A stretch of 64,000 bases of DNA from Chrysolina oricalcia (taxonomy: Eukaryota; Arthropoda; Insecta; Coleoptera; Chrysomelidae), in the NCBI GenBank assembly GCA_944452925.2, contig OX101822.2, positions 17,985,032 through 18,049,031 of the forward strand. Reading direction: 5' to 3'. The position numbers and the translations under genes are program-made. Under the pieces are notes generated by a model. That model ran no database searches. It saw only the letters and a program-made list of their open reading frames with translations, and had not been told where the DNA came from. Positions 35,245 to 45,339 of the stretch are shown in pieces (within the stretch, counting starts at the first letter, position 1; each line of letters opens with the position of its first letter).

Positions 35245-35540
35245 TAGGTGTATGCCCAACGTGTTATGCCCTATAAGGAGGCGTAGTGCTTGTCGGTTAT
35301 GCCGTCTTTGAATTACTGGAGCCGGCCTAGTACTGACTTCGGCCCACAGAACGGCGTTGCGGAACCGGTTCGTCTGCCACCTCGTTTCCGCGCACCCCTC
35401 TGTGACTCGGGACCCATCCCAACTGAACTTCCTTCATTTCAGCTAGTTTCTCAAGAGAATCTCCGCATTTTTGGAGTACAGGACCACCCCCAGGTATTTG
35501 ACCTGCTAGACCAGCTCCAGCTCTTGCCCAAACCTCCGAG
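35245..35540 (-). mobile_element. LOA-like LINE (right of the insertion), internally deleted
   Basis: 35245-35330 encodes the continuation of the tail. 35340-35460 matches the RNase H region of the copy at 48.7 kb (ACCTCGTTTCCGCGCACCCC). 35475-35535 then jumps to sequence matching 49680-49735 in the RT, so about 850 bp are deleted relative to that copy. Confidence 0.75.
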
Positions 35541-37080
35541 CAATAAAAGATATAGAGGTTCCATTTCTATATGCACAACACACGTTTTTATGAAAGCTGC
35601 ATGTCACTATCGTTTGTGATAGTTTGTTGGTGAGGGACAACCTCCAAGTTCGGAGGGGGAGATTTGTTATTGTTATGATATTCAGATGTAAGCTTAGAAC
35701 CAGTGGCGGCGTGATGATAAATTTGTTTCATGTTATATTTTTATCCATAGACGACCACATGCCTGGTTGGAAAGCACGTGTGTTGTCAAGATATCAAACA
35801 AAAATACTTTATTGTGCGAAGAATTAGATTCTTGCTGACAAAGCATACTGAAAAAATAAACTGCCGAAGTGAACAACGGCTCTATTTTTATGTAGTCTTG
35901 ATTTGGTCACAGGGTGGTATGTCCAGCTTGATACAAATTTTGGATTTCAATCTTCTATTCCTTTGCTGAAGTAGTCTAATTTTTTGTATCTGACGGATTA
36001 TAGTTCTCCTTGCTACTTTTAAACACTTTTTTCTGCTATCATCTGTGTATCATCGGTTTCACATTCACGAATTCCTCTAAACTAGCATACATTTCAAACA
36101 CACATACACACACACACCCACCCACACATAACTGCCAAGTTATTAAATTGTTATAGTTGCAGAACAGTGAAGTAAATTCCATGATCAACAAATTCAAACT
36201 AAAAAAATATCACTGAACTTTGTATTAAGTACTCGAAACACATTCCAACAATACTTCACAATCTTTATGAAATATATGGCTTGCACTTCTCTTTGAGGCT
36301 ATAAATCCTATAGGAAAGCCTATACCTATTTGGAATTCCTCAGAATATGTTATTCTTCAAAAAAAAATCCTGCATCTTCCCAAACTCTAAATTCACTATC
36401 CGATCTGTACTTATTTCCATTTGTTTAAGAGGGACATGAAAAATTAGAAGTACAATTCACAAAAAACTCTTTGGAGAAGTGATTTATATATGTATTTGAG
36501 AGAAAGTTTTATATAGAGAATCATAGCCTTCTATGATAAAGTAAGTTACAATTTTGGAGTCCATCACTTTTCATTTACGGATTAAAGGAATTCAATGAGA
36601 AATCTCCTGGAATTGGGAGTATGGGCTCTCTCAAAAGACTAAAAATAATACTCAACCCATTGATAACTTGCGATGATTTACAGTTTTCCATTTACAATAA
36701 AGAAGTTTGTGTCCACGTCCGGTTTAACCGGAAGCGCTACGCCTCTGAAAACATTCCAGATCGATTCAATTGGGAACATCGAAACCTTCTGATGGACCCA
36801 TTACATACGTGATAATCCCTGTGATAATCCAGTACCATTCAGATTGAGACTATAATAGCTAGTGGCTTATGATTTGATTTTGGTTATAAATAGTTGAGTT
36901 TGCTTACTTACATACTTTTTAGTATGTCTATACTGCAACAAGTTTTTCCTAATTATTGATAGGTAATCGTTTTCAAAGTTGACTTACATAGTAAAAATGT
37001 TTTTTTGCAGATAAAAATTAGCAGATTCATTAAAAGTCAACTCATTCAATACCACTAAACAGGTTGATAAGGAATTAAAT
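35541..37080. other. Non-coding intron sequence with a short (CA)n run
   Basis: No gene recognised. A CA-rich microsatellite lies at about 36098-36130. Otherwise AT-rich with short meaningless frames. Confidence 0.55.
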
Positions 37081-37088
37081 ATGGTTCA

Positions 37089-37491
37089 TGCACTAGCGGG
37101 CGGTAAAGTACACTTTACCGCCCGGTTCGCCGGGGGTAAAGTGGCACTTTACCGCCCGTAGGCGCATTATGGCCCGGCGGGCCGTAAAGTAGACAAAATT
37201 CTCAAATTGTCTATAGTCACACATCATTTCATGCAATTCCTAACACGAATTAGAATCATTTCAGTTCAATAGAGAAATACTCTTTCTAACATTTGTTCAT
37301 AATCGTTGGCAATTTTTTCGGTGATGATCTATTTATTTGAAATAGATTCTCCAATATAGCACTCAGCTACTATAGTTTCACATTCCTCATATTATGTTAC
37401 CCTTAATTATTGTATGCATAACGTATGAAACGTGTAGACCATTGCCATTCAAGTCAGTATTTGTGATTCGCGCTATAAAACCGCTAGTGCA
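37089..37491. repeat. GC-rich hairpin cluster bounded by an inverted 11-mer
   Basis: TGCACTAGCGG at 37089-37099 and its inverse CCGCTAGTGCA at 37481-37491 bound the block. Inside the left end are a perfect hairpin GGGCGGTAAAGT/ACTTTACCGCCC (37098-37123, 2-nt loop), a second GGTAAAGTG/CACTTTACC (37135-37153, 1-nt loop) and a near-palindrome GGCCCGGCGGGCC (37171-37183). It is strikingly GC-rich against an AT-rich intron. Probably a non-autonomous foldback element. Confidence 0.7.
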
Positions 37492-37503
37492 TAAAATTTT
37501 GTA

Positions 37504-37620
37504 TGTATCACGTGCGTAAAATGCGTTTAAGGCCTTCGGCGTGTGATGGCCCTCGGCTAACGCAATCGGGCCATCATCCACGCCGCAGGCCATAAACGCA
37601 TACTTTACGCCCTTGATACA
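37504..37620. repeat. Palindromic hairpin element, 117 bp
   Basis: TGTATCA at the left and TGATACA at the right; the arms continue with GCGTAAA..TGCGTTTA..GGCC..CGGCGTG..GATGGCCC and their inverses, leaving a small central loop around 37557-37567. It follows directly on the GC-rich cluster and shares its GGCC/CGTAAAG flavour, so the two may be related. Confidence 0.8.
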
Positions 37621-37869
37621 TAAATAACTATTATGCCTTGCTGCGACGTCCATGTTTTGATTTGACAAGGCGATAAAGAAGTCAAAAACGGACGTAAACA
37701 AACATGATCGCCAGTTAAGAGTGAATATAATACGGAATCCAGCCTGAGTACAAACGGAAATATCCGACAATGCCCTTTCTTAACACGACTCGGGCAATGA
37801 TGTTTGTAAACAACGTCAGGTATGTTGCTTTCTAGAAAGAGATAGAGACGCCCTTTCTTTATCTTTTAT

Positions 37870-38393
37870 TACTCGGAGGCCCAAACATGATAGGTGGCCA
37901 GAATCCGTATTTTTTCCTTCGTTTGAACAGGGTCATCTCTGTTTTTGTCGGATTCAACGCACCATCTTTCAATTATTCTGCAGACGGCCTGCATACGGTC
38001 GCAGACGACTCCGATGAATCGTCGCTGATTAGGACACCTCCATCATCTGCGTGTGCTTCTGCCTCGAAACCTTCATCTGTAAGTTTACCCAAGAGTTCGT
38101 CCATGACCAAGCAAAATAGATAGGAAAGAGGCAGCTTTCCTGAGGGCAGCCTTCCCCCAACTCGGCTTATAGTCTGTTGTCCTCCCGTTAGCGACAATAC
38201 AACCCAGCTGACCATCGAGTGAGGCGTTCCTCTGGCCATTAGTGCTGCCTCTATAGTTGTTGTCTTCGCCTTCTCAAATGCGTCTTTCACATCGAAAAAC
38301 ACTCCTAATGTTACCTCCTGGAACCTCAATGTCCTTTCGATCCTTCGCACTAAAGGGTGGAGGATTCAGTCGACATTCCTCTTCTGTATGTTG
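37870..38393 (-). mobile_element. LOA-like LINE RT fragment (left of the LINE insertion)
   Basis: Matches 49725-50285 of the better copy. The minus frame gives RRIERTLRFQEVTLGVFFDVKDAFEK and then LVMDELLGKLTDEGFEAEAHADDGG, where HADD is the catalytic motif. Several indels lie between. It stops at TGTATGTTG (38385-38393), the target duplication of the LINE that follows. Confidence 0.85.
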
Positions 38394-38786
38394 TCTGGAA
38401 TCAAGTTTGGAATCAAGTTTATTCAGATGCTTCAATGTATACACATATAAATAACATTGCATTAAATATTCTCTCTTATCAAATAAGTATAATACATACC
38501 TAAATATAATAACAATAAAAAAAAAAAAAAAAATCAACAATAGATTATTGTACTGTATCCCCAGATTGATAGGAAGTCATCTAAGCACTGTGGTGCTTGT
38601 ATTATGTCTTCCAATACCAATTCAGAGAACAACATAATGATGATAATAATATTTTGATAATAGGCAGATTCAGTTTGGGAGCTGACTAATTCATTGATTA
38701 GATCAAAAGGAGATTTTTATTTTTTTTATTCAGTTTTTAAACTTTGTAATATTTTTCAGTGGGAGTGAGTGAATGAGTGAGTGTCA

Positions 38787-41765
38787 TTATACAATTACAT
38801 CTAAATTGATTTTGTTTCCATTGATAAGTTTTTTTATTTCTTTCTTGAAAATAAATTTACTTTTGATATTTTTTAGTTCAAATGAAATTGAGTTATACAA
38901 TTTTGGGCCAATATAAAAAATACTTTTTTGTGCATGGCTCTTCGAGAACCGTGGTATTTCTATAGATTGGTTAGTGATCGATCGAGTTTGGTGCAGTTTG
39001 TTAGTGTTGATTTTTGGTTCAGTTTTTGAGTGCATGAATAGTAAAGATTGGTACATAAATAGTTCTTTTATATTGAATACATCTGCTTCTACATATAGTA
39101 AAGTTGTTGAAAAAAGTCTGGTTTTCTTCATGCATATTTTAATGAGACTATTTTGTGTAACTTGTAGATTTTTTTGGGCATTTTTGCTAAGTCCTCCCCA
39201 GATTGTAATGCAATATCTCAAGAGAGATTCTGCTAATGAATTATAGATCAATAGCATGTTTTTACGGTTCAGAATATCTCGTAGTAAATAAAATTTGTGC
39301 ATCAGTTGTCTGAGTTTTTTTGTAATGTAAGTTGCATGTTCATCCCACCTCAGAAATTGGTCAACTATAATGCCTAAATATTTCATTTTATCAGTTTTCT
39401 CAATTACCGGGCAACCACAATTGAGGGATTGACATGAATGTTCATGAATGCTTAGCTGATTCTTCCCAGGTTGATCTACGCTATTCAGGCTGAAAGTGAT
39501 GAATTTACTCTTTTGAAAGTTGAGGCTGAGTAAACTGTGATTCAACCATAGATACATGGAGGTCAGACTCTTCTCGGCTTTCTTATACAGCCCATCCCAA
39601 GAGTCATCACTGAAAACGATTGCCGTATCATCTGCATAAGAGACTAAGTGGCCTTGAAATTCTTTCAGATTAGCAATTTCATTAATATATACCAAGAACA
39701 GTATCGGACCTAGTACCGTTCCTTGTGGTACTCCGCAATTTATTTTGAGTGGATCACTCAATGCATTTTCGACTTTGACTCTCTGGATTCTATCTGTTAA
39801 GTACGATTGTAACAGTTTTAATGCAGGACCTCTTATACCAGCCTTATTAAGCCTATCTAATAATACATTATGAGAAACAGTATCAAAAGCTTTGGCCAAA
39901 TCAAGAAACACAGCCATGGATTTTCTTGACTTGTCCAAATCTACCACTATCTCCTGAATAAGATACATAACCGCATTTTCCGTGCTGGTATTTTTTTTAA
40001 ATCCAAATTGTCTATCTGTCAGTACGTCATTAATTCCAAAAAAGTCTACCAGTCTATTTTTCAGACATTTTTCAAACAATTTTCCAAAGTTACATATTAC
40101 GGATATGGGTCTGTAGTTGCAAGTATTTTTATAATCTCCTGCTTTATGTATGGGAGTAATTATAGATTCCTTCCATTGACTTGGGATTACACCGCTTGTA
40201 AATGTTAGGTTAATGATGTGAGTCAGGGGTAGAATGATTTCAGTATGAATAAACTTTATCAGTTTGCCAGAAATACCATCTTGACCTGCCGCGGTGTTGC
40301 TTTTTAATGTTCCTATCTCTATGATCAGTTCATTGTTAGTAACCGGTTTCAGAAATATGGAAGATGACACATTCTGATTTGACAATATTCTATTCAATGC
40401 GAGACTATCAGTAACTTCTTTTATTTTTGATGCCATTTCATTTCCTACATTCACAAAATACTTGTTGAAAGTATCAGCTTTTTCTTTGTTGTCCGTTAGT
40501 TCAATTTGTTCATTATTTTTTATTTTTATATTACCCAGTTCCCTCTTCCTTGATTTAGAATTTGTAGCGCAATTTATTGTTTCCCAAATTTTTCTGTAAT
40601 TATTCCCAGCTTCTTGAATTTGTGATTTATAGTATTCATTTTTTGTTCGTTTTAGTAAACTATTCAACATATTTCTGTATTGTGTATATCGTACTTTTGA
40701 CTCTGCTGAAGGATGTATATTAAATTTCCTTTTCAAGTTGTCGCGATACTTAATTGAATTTATTAATCCATTAGTAATCCAAGGCTTAATTTTTCTGTTA
40801 CAATTTTTTATTTCACTTGTTTGCGTACATGCGTGTATAAAGCTGTTAATTTTGTTAATAAATATGTCATAAGCAAACTGGGCGTCGCGAGAGTTGAGAA
40901 TTTCTTCCCATTTTTCTTTGTGTACAATTTTTTTAAGTTTATTAAAATCTGTTTTTTTAAGTAATTTTCTATGATTATATTGTATATGAGTTTGGTTTTG
41001 TGGATCTGTAAATTTGATACTTAACAGTGTTGAATAGTGATCGCTCAAGTTAGTTTGAATGATCATTGGTGTGAGATTTGTAGATCCATTAATATGTCGA
41101 GAACACCTAACGAATATGTGATCAATTATGGTTGCAGTATTTTCAGTTTTTCTTGTGGCCGAGTTGATGTATGATTCGAATCCATTTTCATTCAAAGTAT
41201 TTACGTAGTTAGTTATTTCCGCTGAAAATTTGTCTGCTATATTGAGATTGATATCACCTAAGAATACTTCTATTTGATGATCTTGTAAGTTACCTAAGTA
41301 TTCATTCAGTTCATTTACATAATTATTTGCATTTGTCGAAGGTGGGCGATATGAAGCTGTGATACTTATTTTAATCTGGTTGATTTCTAGCGAGAGTCTT
41401 AACAAAATTGATTCTGTCATAATATGGTGAGTAGTTGAGACGTTAATCGAATTCCTGACGTATATTAAAACACCATCGTTTTGATTATAATGAGAATTGT
41501 TGTAATATGCATTAAAATTTGGAATATTAAAATCACTTACCCATTCTATTCCCCATGTTTCCGATAGTACAATGACACTTATTTTTTCTTTAACTGACTC
41601 CAGGTACACGAGTAATTGCTCAAAGTTTTTATTAATACTCCTTATATTGAAGGTTATTATGATTAATTCATTATCTATTTCTCTACTGAGACATTCATCA
41701 AAGTGCCTGTATACCTTTGTTTCAATTCCACCTTGTTGATCCAACAAGTCAATCAGCTCCAACAT
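38787..41765 (-). CDS. LINE ORF2: APE-type endonuclease and reverse transcriptase
   Basis: 992 codons without a stop. Residues about 30-250 form the apurinic-like endonuclease that nicks target DNA: IITFNIRSINKN, LSETW, YRPPS, GDINLN, TATIIDHIF and LSDHYSTLLSI. The RT (about 440-720) makes cDNA at the nick: AAGQDGISGKLI, NYRPISVICNFGKLFEK, FGFKKNTSTENA, FLDLAKAFDTVSHN, CGVPQGTVLGPILFLVYIN and catalytic YADDTA, then LNFQKSK and MKYLGIIVDQFLRWDEH in the thumb. All catalytic residues I can place are present. There is no RNase H and no C-terminal zinc knuckle. Clade: Jockey/CR1-like superfamily by motif style; length is normal for the group. It follows ORF1 by 171 bp in the same orientation. Confidence 0.93.
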   Translation of the reverse strand: MLELIDLLDQQGGIETKVYRHFDECLSREIDNELIIITFNIRSINKNFEQLLVYLESVKEKISVIVLSETWGIEWVSDFNIPNFNAYYNNSHYNQNDGVLIYVRNSINVSTTHHIMTESILLRLSLEINQIKISITASYRPPSTNANNYVNELNEYLGNLQDHQIEVFLGDINLNIADKFSAEITNYVNTLNENGFESYINSATRKTENTATIIDHIFVRCSRHINGSTNLTPMIIQTNLSDHYSTLLSIKFTDPQNQTHIQYNHRKLLKKTDFNKLKKIVHKEKWEEILNSRDAQFAYDIFINKINSFIHACTQTSEIKNCNRKIKPWITNGLINSIKYRDNLKRKFNIHPSAESKVRYTQYRNMLNSLLKRTKNEYYKSQIQEAGNNYRKIWETINCATNSKSRKRELGNIKIKNNEQIELTDNKEKADTFNKYFVNVGNEMASKIKEVTDSLALNRILSNQNVSSSIFLKPVTNNELIIEIGTLKSNTAAGQDGISGKLIKFIHTEIILPLTHIINLTFTSGVIPSQWKESIITPIHKAGDYKNTCNYRPISVICNFGKLFEKCLKNRLVDFFGINDVLTDRQFGFKKNTSTENAVMYLIQEIVVDLDKSRKSMAVFLDLAKAFDTVSHNVLLDRLNKAGIRGPALKLLQSYLTDRIQRVKVENALSDPLKINCGVPQGTVLGPILFLVYINEIANLKEFQGHLVSYADDTAIVFSDDSWDGLYKKAEKSLTSMYLWLNHSLLSLNFQKSKFITFSLNSVDQPGKNQLSIHEHSCQSLNCGCPVIEKTDKMKYLGIIVDQFLRWDEHATYITKKLRQLMHKFYLLRDILNRKNMLLIYNSLAESLLRYCITIWGGLSKNAQKNLQVTQNSLIKICMKKTRLFSTTLLYVEADVFNIKELFMYQSLLFMHSKTEPKINTNKLHQTRSITNQSIEIPRFSKSHAQKSIFYIGPKLYNSISFELKNIKSKFIFKKEIKKLINGNKINLDVIV

Positions 41766-41936
41766 GAATAAAAACTAAATAAGAGAGACAAAAATATATA
41801 TATATATATATAATAGAGGAGAAAAACTATCTTATCAAAAAGAAAATAGAATTGGATGTGCGAAGTTTCCTTAGCAAATTTTATAGTTCGCATTACATTG
41901 TGGTAACCAACGAATATGTATTATTTAAGTAACAGA

Positions 41937-42662
41937 TTATAATAAATTTACATCTTGTAGAGTATATATGGTCTTGATTTGGTTATTCTTCTTAATGATT
42001 ATTTTGCCGTTATCCGTCCATACACTTTTAAAGTCTAGTTTTCTGATTGCTTCGTCCATGAGCTTGAGTCTATTGGCTGTAAGGTCTTCTTTAATAACGA
42101 CGTTTGTTCCCTTAAGCGATTTCTTGTTACGGAATATTATGTTTTTTGTATTCCATTCTCTCAACTTCAGGAATACACCCCTAGTTTTTTCATTTGTCTT
42201 TTTCCCAATCCTGTGACATGTTTCAATTTCGTTAGGTGTGATGTTTAAATTTATTTTTGAGTTTAGAAAAGACATTACGACTTCCTTGGTGTTTTCGTTC
42301 ACTCCTTCTTTTAGGTTGTATATACGTAAATTACATTTTTTGGATTCCTGTTCAATCGTATCAAGTTTTTTTTGTAGGTTGACGTTTTCACCTTGTAGAT
42401 GTTCCAGCTGCATACACATTTCTTCATGCCTCCTTTTATTTTCATTTTTCTGTGCGTTAAAATCTTGCGTTAATTCACTCAGGTGTTTATCATATTTTTT
42501 CAGCTTATCGTTGAAGTTTTTTGTGATTTCCGTCGAAACCTTATCAGCGAGACTTTTTACGAAGTCTTGGTCCATCCACAATTGTTTTATCGCTATGTTT
42601 ACGATTGTTTTCAGCTCGTCTGTTTGATCCCGTGTTAGCGGCATTTTATATTTATTTATCAC
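41937..42662 (-). CDS. LINE ORF1: coiled-coil nucleic-acid-binding protein
   Basis: 241 codons. An N-terminal helical region and long coiled coil (roughly residues 45-115; heptads in KKYDKHLSELTQDFNAQ and NVNLQKKLDTIEQE) precede an RRM-like start NLRIYNLKE (about residue 112). A C-terminal basic domain follows (HRIGKK, GVFLKLREW, FRNKKSLKGTNVVIKEDLT). This resembles L1-type ORF1 (Transposase_22 style) rather than the CCHC gag of classic Jockey elements. The second Met (MPLTRDQ) could also be the start. Expected to coat element RNA as a trimer, by family analogy. Confidence 0.85.
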   Translation of the reverse strand: MINKYKMPLTRDQTDELKTIVNIAIKQLWMDQDFVKSLADKVSTEITKNFNDKLKKYDKHLSELTQDFNAQKNENKRRHEEMCMQLEHLQGENVNLQKKLDTIEQESKKCNLRIYNLKEGVNENTKEVVMSFLNSKINLNITPNEIETCHRIGKKTNEKTRGVFLKLREWNTKNIIFRNKKSLKGTNVVIKEDLTANRLKLMDEAIRKLDFKSVWTDNGKIIIKKNNQIKTIYTLQDVNLL

Positions 42663-42819
42663 TTTTCAAAACAGAAAATCTGGATTACAGTAGGCTTGTT
42701 CTACTTGATGCACAATTGTGTTAAATTTTACACTTTTTGAGCGTGGTATCGAATATTAAATTGATTTGCTAGGAGCTCGCTACACACGTCTACTCCATGT
42801 GGACTACAATGAGCAACTA

Positions 42820-42890
42820 TGTATGTTGATTTCTGTGGAAGGGGTTCACTCTTTGGAGCCCCTCCAACAGGAATATGTGCTTATAAGTAG
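42820..42890 (-). mobile_element. LOA-like LINE fragment (right of the LINE insertion)
   Basis: TGATTTCTGTGGAA..GG.TCAC..CTTTGGAGCCCCTCCAACAGGAAT matches 50290-50345 of the better copy and continues directly from 38384, showing the two pieces were once joined. Confidence 0.8.
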
Positions 42891-43057
42891 ATTATCACTC
42901 GTATTCTGGATTCTCCTAGAAAACATCCAGTTCCTACTTTGTTTGCCTGTTTTGTGTATAACGACCAATTGCACATGAACTCATTCATTTAAAGATCTTT
43001 TGTATTATAACAACTTTATCGCAGTCCTTTACCATGATTTCAATTTTTTTTTTCAAG

Positions 43058-43306
43058 GTTTATGTAAATAATGAACTGGTGACGACAATAGGCGAAGGTG
43101 GTAGCTTTGGCGAGCTGGCCCTCATTTACGGCACCCCCAGGGCGGCTACAGTCAAAGCCAAAACGGACGTCAAGCTGTGGGGGATCGATCGAGACTCCTA
43201 CCGAAGGATTCTCATGGGTTCCACTATACGAAAACGAAAAATGTACGAAGAATTCCTCTCCAGGGTTTCCATATTGGAGAACCTCGATAAGTGGGAACGC
43301 CTGACG
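43058..43306 (+). CDS. Pka-R1: cAMP-dependent protein kinase type I regulatory subunit, exon B
   Basis: 83 codons in phase 0 between a T-rich acceptor ending CAAG and donor GTAAGT. It starts VYVNNELVTTI and ends KWERLT. It contains the phosphate-binding cassette of cyclic-nucleotide-binding domain A (GEGGSFGELALIYGTPRAATV), whose Glu and Arg bind the cAMP ribose and phosphate. The connecting helices to domain B follow (WGIDRDSYRRILMGSTIRKR, YEEFLSRVSILENLDKWERL). Nearly every residue matches the conserved insect protein as far as I can judge. It joins exon A and exon C in frame. Confidence 0.98.
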
Positions 43307-45339
43307 GTAAGTTAATTGGATAATATCGATGTTTATTGAAAGACTTATTTGACAGATCAGATAGTTTTCTGCAAACTGAAAAGGCTTCGAATAATTACAC
43401 CAACTATTAGATATATGTTAGCAGATAAATGTAGTTGAAAAATGGGATTCAGAAATACAGTGCTGTCATCAATCTTATTTATTTATATAATAATAAATAT
43501 GTTATACAATGTCAACATGTCACCTATGATTAGGTCATTATTAAGATGCCTAAAAACCCTGGTGTGTCTAGTGATTCGATATTGTTTTGATTTTTCAGAA
43601 GACAAATAAACAAATGAAATAGTGGTCTGCTTCTTTAGTCGGTCCCAGAAATGGCGCCCTTATAGAATTTTAGTCCTGTCAATATTCCAGGGATATGGTG
43701 ATTGTTGACTGTTGTCAATTTTATGGAATTTCAACAAACTTCAAATACCGTTCAAAAATGAATAATTGTGACGAAATCTAAATTTCATAGTGCAATTTCC
43801 CTGTATTGATGACTATTATTAATGTGTTTGTCCATTTTGCTGCATATTTTCTTATAAATTCATCATTAATTCAATAATAATTCAATTTGTATGATTGACT
43901 CGGCCGTTACTTGATGAAGATACATTCGTAAAATACACAGAAAACGATTCGATCTCCACAAACTTTATTCAATCAGACAGTGAAGAAGCTACTGTGCTAG
44001 CGAAACATGTCTGATTGAATGAAATTTATGAATATCTAATCGTTTTCTGTGTAGTTTGTACAATAATAATTTGATCATGTTCCGTTTTTGTATCATTTGT
44101 GGGCAATCCAGAGAGACAAACAAAATAATTCATCTATATCCAGTACCGAAAGTGAGTACCACCATATCATGAAGATTATCACATAGTATCTTGTATTATT
44201 AGAAAACATTTTAATGAAAATAATGGCACGAATATATATCTCACGGAATCCCGCCATTCCTGATTATATTAGCACAAGATTGACAGGTTCTAATGGTGAA
44301 TTTTCATGAAGCTTAATTTCAATACTTCCAAATGAAATGCGTGGTTATTATTGTAGTTAATTGCATTTCAGTAAAAGATTATATAAATAAGTCGATAGTG
44401 TAACAAATAAAACTGATTGGTGATAGTGATTCAGTAAATTCCAATAATTAGGTTTTTTTATTCAGTTCATTCGTCGGCAATTCTTGAAAACTTCTGTGCT
44501 TGTAAATTTACCCTAACAGGAAAACTGACCGTGGCGGTACACGCAAATGCGGAATATTTGGGAAACAGGTCACGATTTCATTTGTTTTCTCTTAATCAAG
44601 CAGGCGAATTGTCTCCCGTTTTATCCCACAGTTTTGCAGGTATGAGTCGACACACCAGGGTTTTTAGACATCTTAGTCATTATACAAAGTATGTCTTTAG
44701 ATATCAGTAAGATCTCCCTTTATAAATAAAAGCAGAAAACCAGTTATATTCTTGATATAAGAAATACAATTATTTTTTAACCGGTTTGTAACTTTCTCAA
44801 ACTCAGATGATTCATTAACATTTTAAAACTCAGATACATTACTTGCTATAACTGAAGAAGTTGAAGGTGAATTGTCATCAGGTGGTAGCGTAAAATTTCC
44901 ACCTGGAAGAAATACGTATCAGAAAAAATACTTTTATCCTCGCATTTATCTAACCTAATAAATTTTCTATTTCTTCTGTATATCCTTCCTTCAGATTTAA
45001 GTAAATATGATCTAGGGACATTTTTCAATACATCCAGAACTATAGCTTTAGACCACATAATCTTGAATTTGGATGTTTCTTGAATAAAACCATCATTTGA
45101 ACTAAGATCGATTAAAAGTTTAACATCCCTATTATAATATTTTGACATTTTATCGTCTCATCAGAGTTGAATCCACTTGCTATCAGGAATATTTCAAAGG
45201 TTTGGAACCATTTAGTCCAGTTTGAAGAGAGATTACCTTTCATGTCCATGTGTGCCATCGAACTTTGGTACATAATTTTTCTTGGGGGTTGCTTCTTTCA
45301 GTCTGCGACATTTTTATAGGTACTGTTAAACTTCTGACG
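43307..45339. other. Intron sequence with outer repeats of the Penelope region
   Basis: No gene recognised. 43405-43490 is a direct repeat of 45344-45420 (TTAGATATATGTTAGCAGAT..CAGTGCTGTCATCAATCTTA). CTAAAAACCCTGGTGTGTC at about 43550 recurs inverted at about 44655. These look like terminal-repeat pieces of the rearranged element that follows. Confidence 0.5.
43935..44057. repeat. Hairpin with hammerhead-like features
   Basis: Outer arms ACACAGAAAACGATT / AATCGTTTTCTGTGT and inner arms ATTCAATCAGAC / GTCTGATTGAAT. The inner loop reads CAGTGAAGAAGC..GCTAGCGAAACATGTC, similar to a hammerhead core (CTGATGA..CGAAAC..GTC) but with the first box degraded. Probably a dead Penelope-type terminal repeat. 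Confidence 0.4.

Larger units (their letters stand above)
38394..42819 (-). mobile_element. Apparently full-length two-ORF LINE inserted in a LOA copy
   Basis: A 4426-bp insertion bounded by the 9-bp direct repeat TGTATGTTG (38385-38393 and 42820-42828). Removing it rejoins LOA-like sequence on both sides. On the minus strand: 5' UTR of about 157 bp, ORF1 (42662-41937), a 171-bp spacer with a short (TA)n run (about 41801-41815), ORF2 (41765-38787), then a 3' UTR of about 390 bp containing an A-rich run (38518-38535). Both ORFs are uninterrupted. It is the youngest-looking LINE in the window and the best candidate for recent activity. Confidence 0.9.

Noticed and set aside
36098..36130. (CA)n run as a regulatory Z-DNA site
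   Set aside because: An ordinary short microsatellite; nothing links it to function.
41968..42627. Two + strand frames rich in Phe, Ser and Leu, resembling membrane proteins
   Set aside because: They are antisense shadows of LINE ORF1, whose Lys/Glu-rich coiled coil gives hydrophobic codons on the other strand.
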